Below the pieces are notes generated by a model. The model was not told the DNA's origin and searched no databases. It was given only the letters and a program-made list of their open reading frames with translations. Below are positions 63,488-64,000 of a stretch of DNA of 64,000 nucleotides, piece by piece (within the stretch, counting starts at the first letter, position 1; each line of letters starts with the position of its first letter). The translations under genes were made by a program, and so were the position numbers. Origin of the DNA: a candidate division KSB1 bacterium. Lineage in GTDB: Bacteria > Zhuqueibacterota > Zhuqueibacteria > JANLFK01 > Oleimicrobiaceae. Location of the stretch: NCBI GenBank assembly GCA_034506335.1, contig JAPDPR010000005.1, forward strand, positions 61,896 to 125,895. The letters run 5' to 3'.

Positions 63488-64000
63488 CGCAGCAGGAGCA
63501 GCCCGGCAAAAAGGCCCACCGCCAGCGCCCATAGGTTTTTCCGCCTGAGCAGGAGCGCACAGACCGCACCGAAGCCTGCTCCCAACACCACCGCCGGTGT
63601 CAACGCAAAGGCCCTATCGGCTGAGGGCGGCACCATGCTAACCACGTGAGCGAGCACCCTCGTACCCGCCAGCACGCCGAAGCCCGTGAGGACTACACCG
63701 GCCACAAAGGAAAGGACAATGGCCTGCGCGTGGCACAATGAGACGCCGCGCGTGTCTCCGCGTGCTGCAAAAGCGTCCGCGCGGTGCAAGAGCACGGTGT
63801 TGATCCGCCGGCACCCTCGCACCAACCATCCGCCTGCCCAAGCCACTCCCAAGCCCCAAAGAAGCGAGCCACAGAGTAGCACTTCGGGCCTCTGCATCCC
63901 CCTTGCAAGCATGATCAGAACCGCCGCACTCACCAAGGCCCCCACATTGCCTTCGTTGGTGCGGACGCCACCAACCGGCACCTCCGCCAACCACAAAAGC
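63484..64000 (-). CDS. PTS mannose/fructose/sorbose-family IIC component, N-terminus cut by window edge
   Basis: About 170 residues of the IIC membrane channel are visible; the family has near 250, so the N-terminal part lies beyond the window. Visible lines include TNEGNVGALVSAAVLIMLAR, WGLGVAWAGGWLVRGCRRIN and IVLSFVAGVVLTGFGVLAGT, all hydrophobic and consistent with AgaW/ManY-type proteins. The frame remains open to base 64000. The stop codon overlaps the IID start by four bases. IIA and IIB genes, if present, would be upstream, outside the window. Confidence 0.75.
   Translation of the reverse strand, partial: LLWLAEVPVGGVRTNEGNVGALVSAAVLIMLARGMQRPEVLLCGSLLWGLGVAWAGGWLVRGCRRINTVLLHRADAFAARGDTRGVSLCHAQAIVLSFVAGVVLTGFGVLAGTRVLAHVVSMVPPSADRAFALTPAVVLGAGFGAVCALLLRRKNLWALAVGLFAGLLLLR

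Overview
The window looks like chromosomal DNA of an uncultured, GC-rich, Gram-negative bacterium of the FCB superphylum. A KSB1-, Calditrichota- or Zixibacteria-like lineage is my best guess, by inference. The signs are C-terminal sorting modules with NPFNP- or VPNPY-type motifs, PorV/PorQ-like barrels, SusC-like TonB-dependent receptors with carboxypeptidase-regulatory N-domains, and a complete Ton energy module. Promoters are ordinary TTGACA-N17-TATATT rather than the Bacteroidota type. I found no rRNA, tRNA, CRISPR array, insertion sequence or clear prophage.

Layout. 1-6459: a tripartite RND efflux operon (TetR regulator, small outer-membrane barrel, TolC, adaptor, RND permease cut by the window edge) with tandem TetR-type operators overlapping its promoter. 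6460-11959: two long gaps around two secreted proteins, one with five 45-residue repeats and one with a sorting domain; the second gap holds a promoter-to-terminator unit without an ORF. 11960-18678: a giant TPR protein, a plug-less TonB-dependent-receptor-like barrel, ExbB, ExbD and TonB, closed by a strong hairpin. 18700-21778: an OmpR-type regulator and a secreted FG-GAP/VCBS-like protein.

21969-36757 is the most distinctive part. A gene triplet (TonB-dependent receptor, roughly 1,100-residue secreted protein with Asp-rich repeats and a sorting domain, PorV-like barrel) occurs twice in tandem behind one strong promoter and ends at one terminator. The Ton module upstream could energise the receptors. 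37199-40869 (minus strand) is a five-gene unit with its own promoter: small membrane and coiled-coil proteins plus a membrane-anchored peptidoglycan amidase. It is reminiscent of a lysis or envelope-remodelling cassette and I cannot assign it to a known system.

40993-50100 (minus) holds a MEMO-like protein, a NamZ-type muramidase and a LysM lytic transglycosylase (peptidoglycan turnover), a SWIM zinc-finger protein, an M48 protease, a secreted subtilisin with sorting domain, and a lipoprotein cyclophilin. 50218-54457 (plus) holds a UshA-like nucleotidase, a probable gene remnant, an OPA-type sugar-phosphate transporter and a P-loop protein. 54710-64000 (minus) holds an orphan GroES, a MinD/ParA-like ATPase with a GYF-like N-domain and Cys-rich tail, then a co-directional run with mannose-family PTS IIC and IID, HPr, enzyme I, a phosphoglucose/phosphomannose isomerase, MetK, S-adenosylhomocysteinase and a lipoprotein. 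That run joins sugar phosphotransfer to the activated-methyl cycle.
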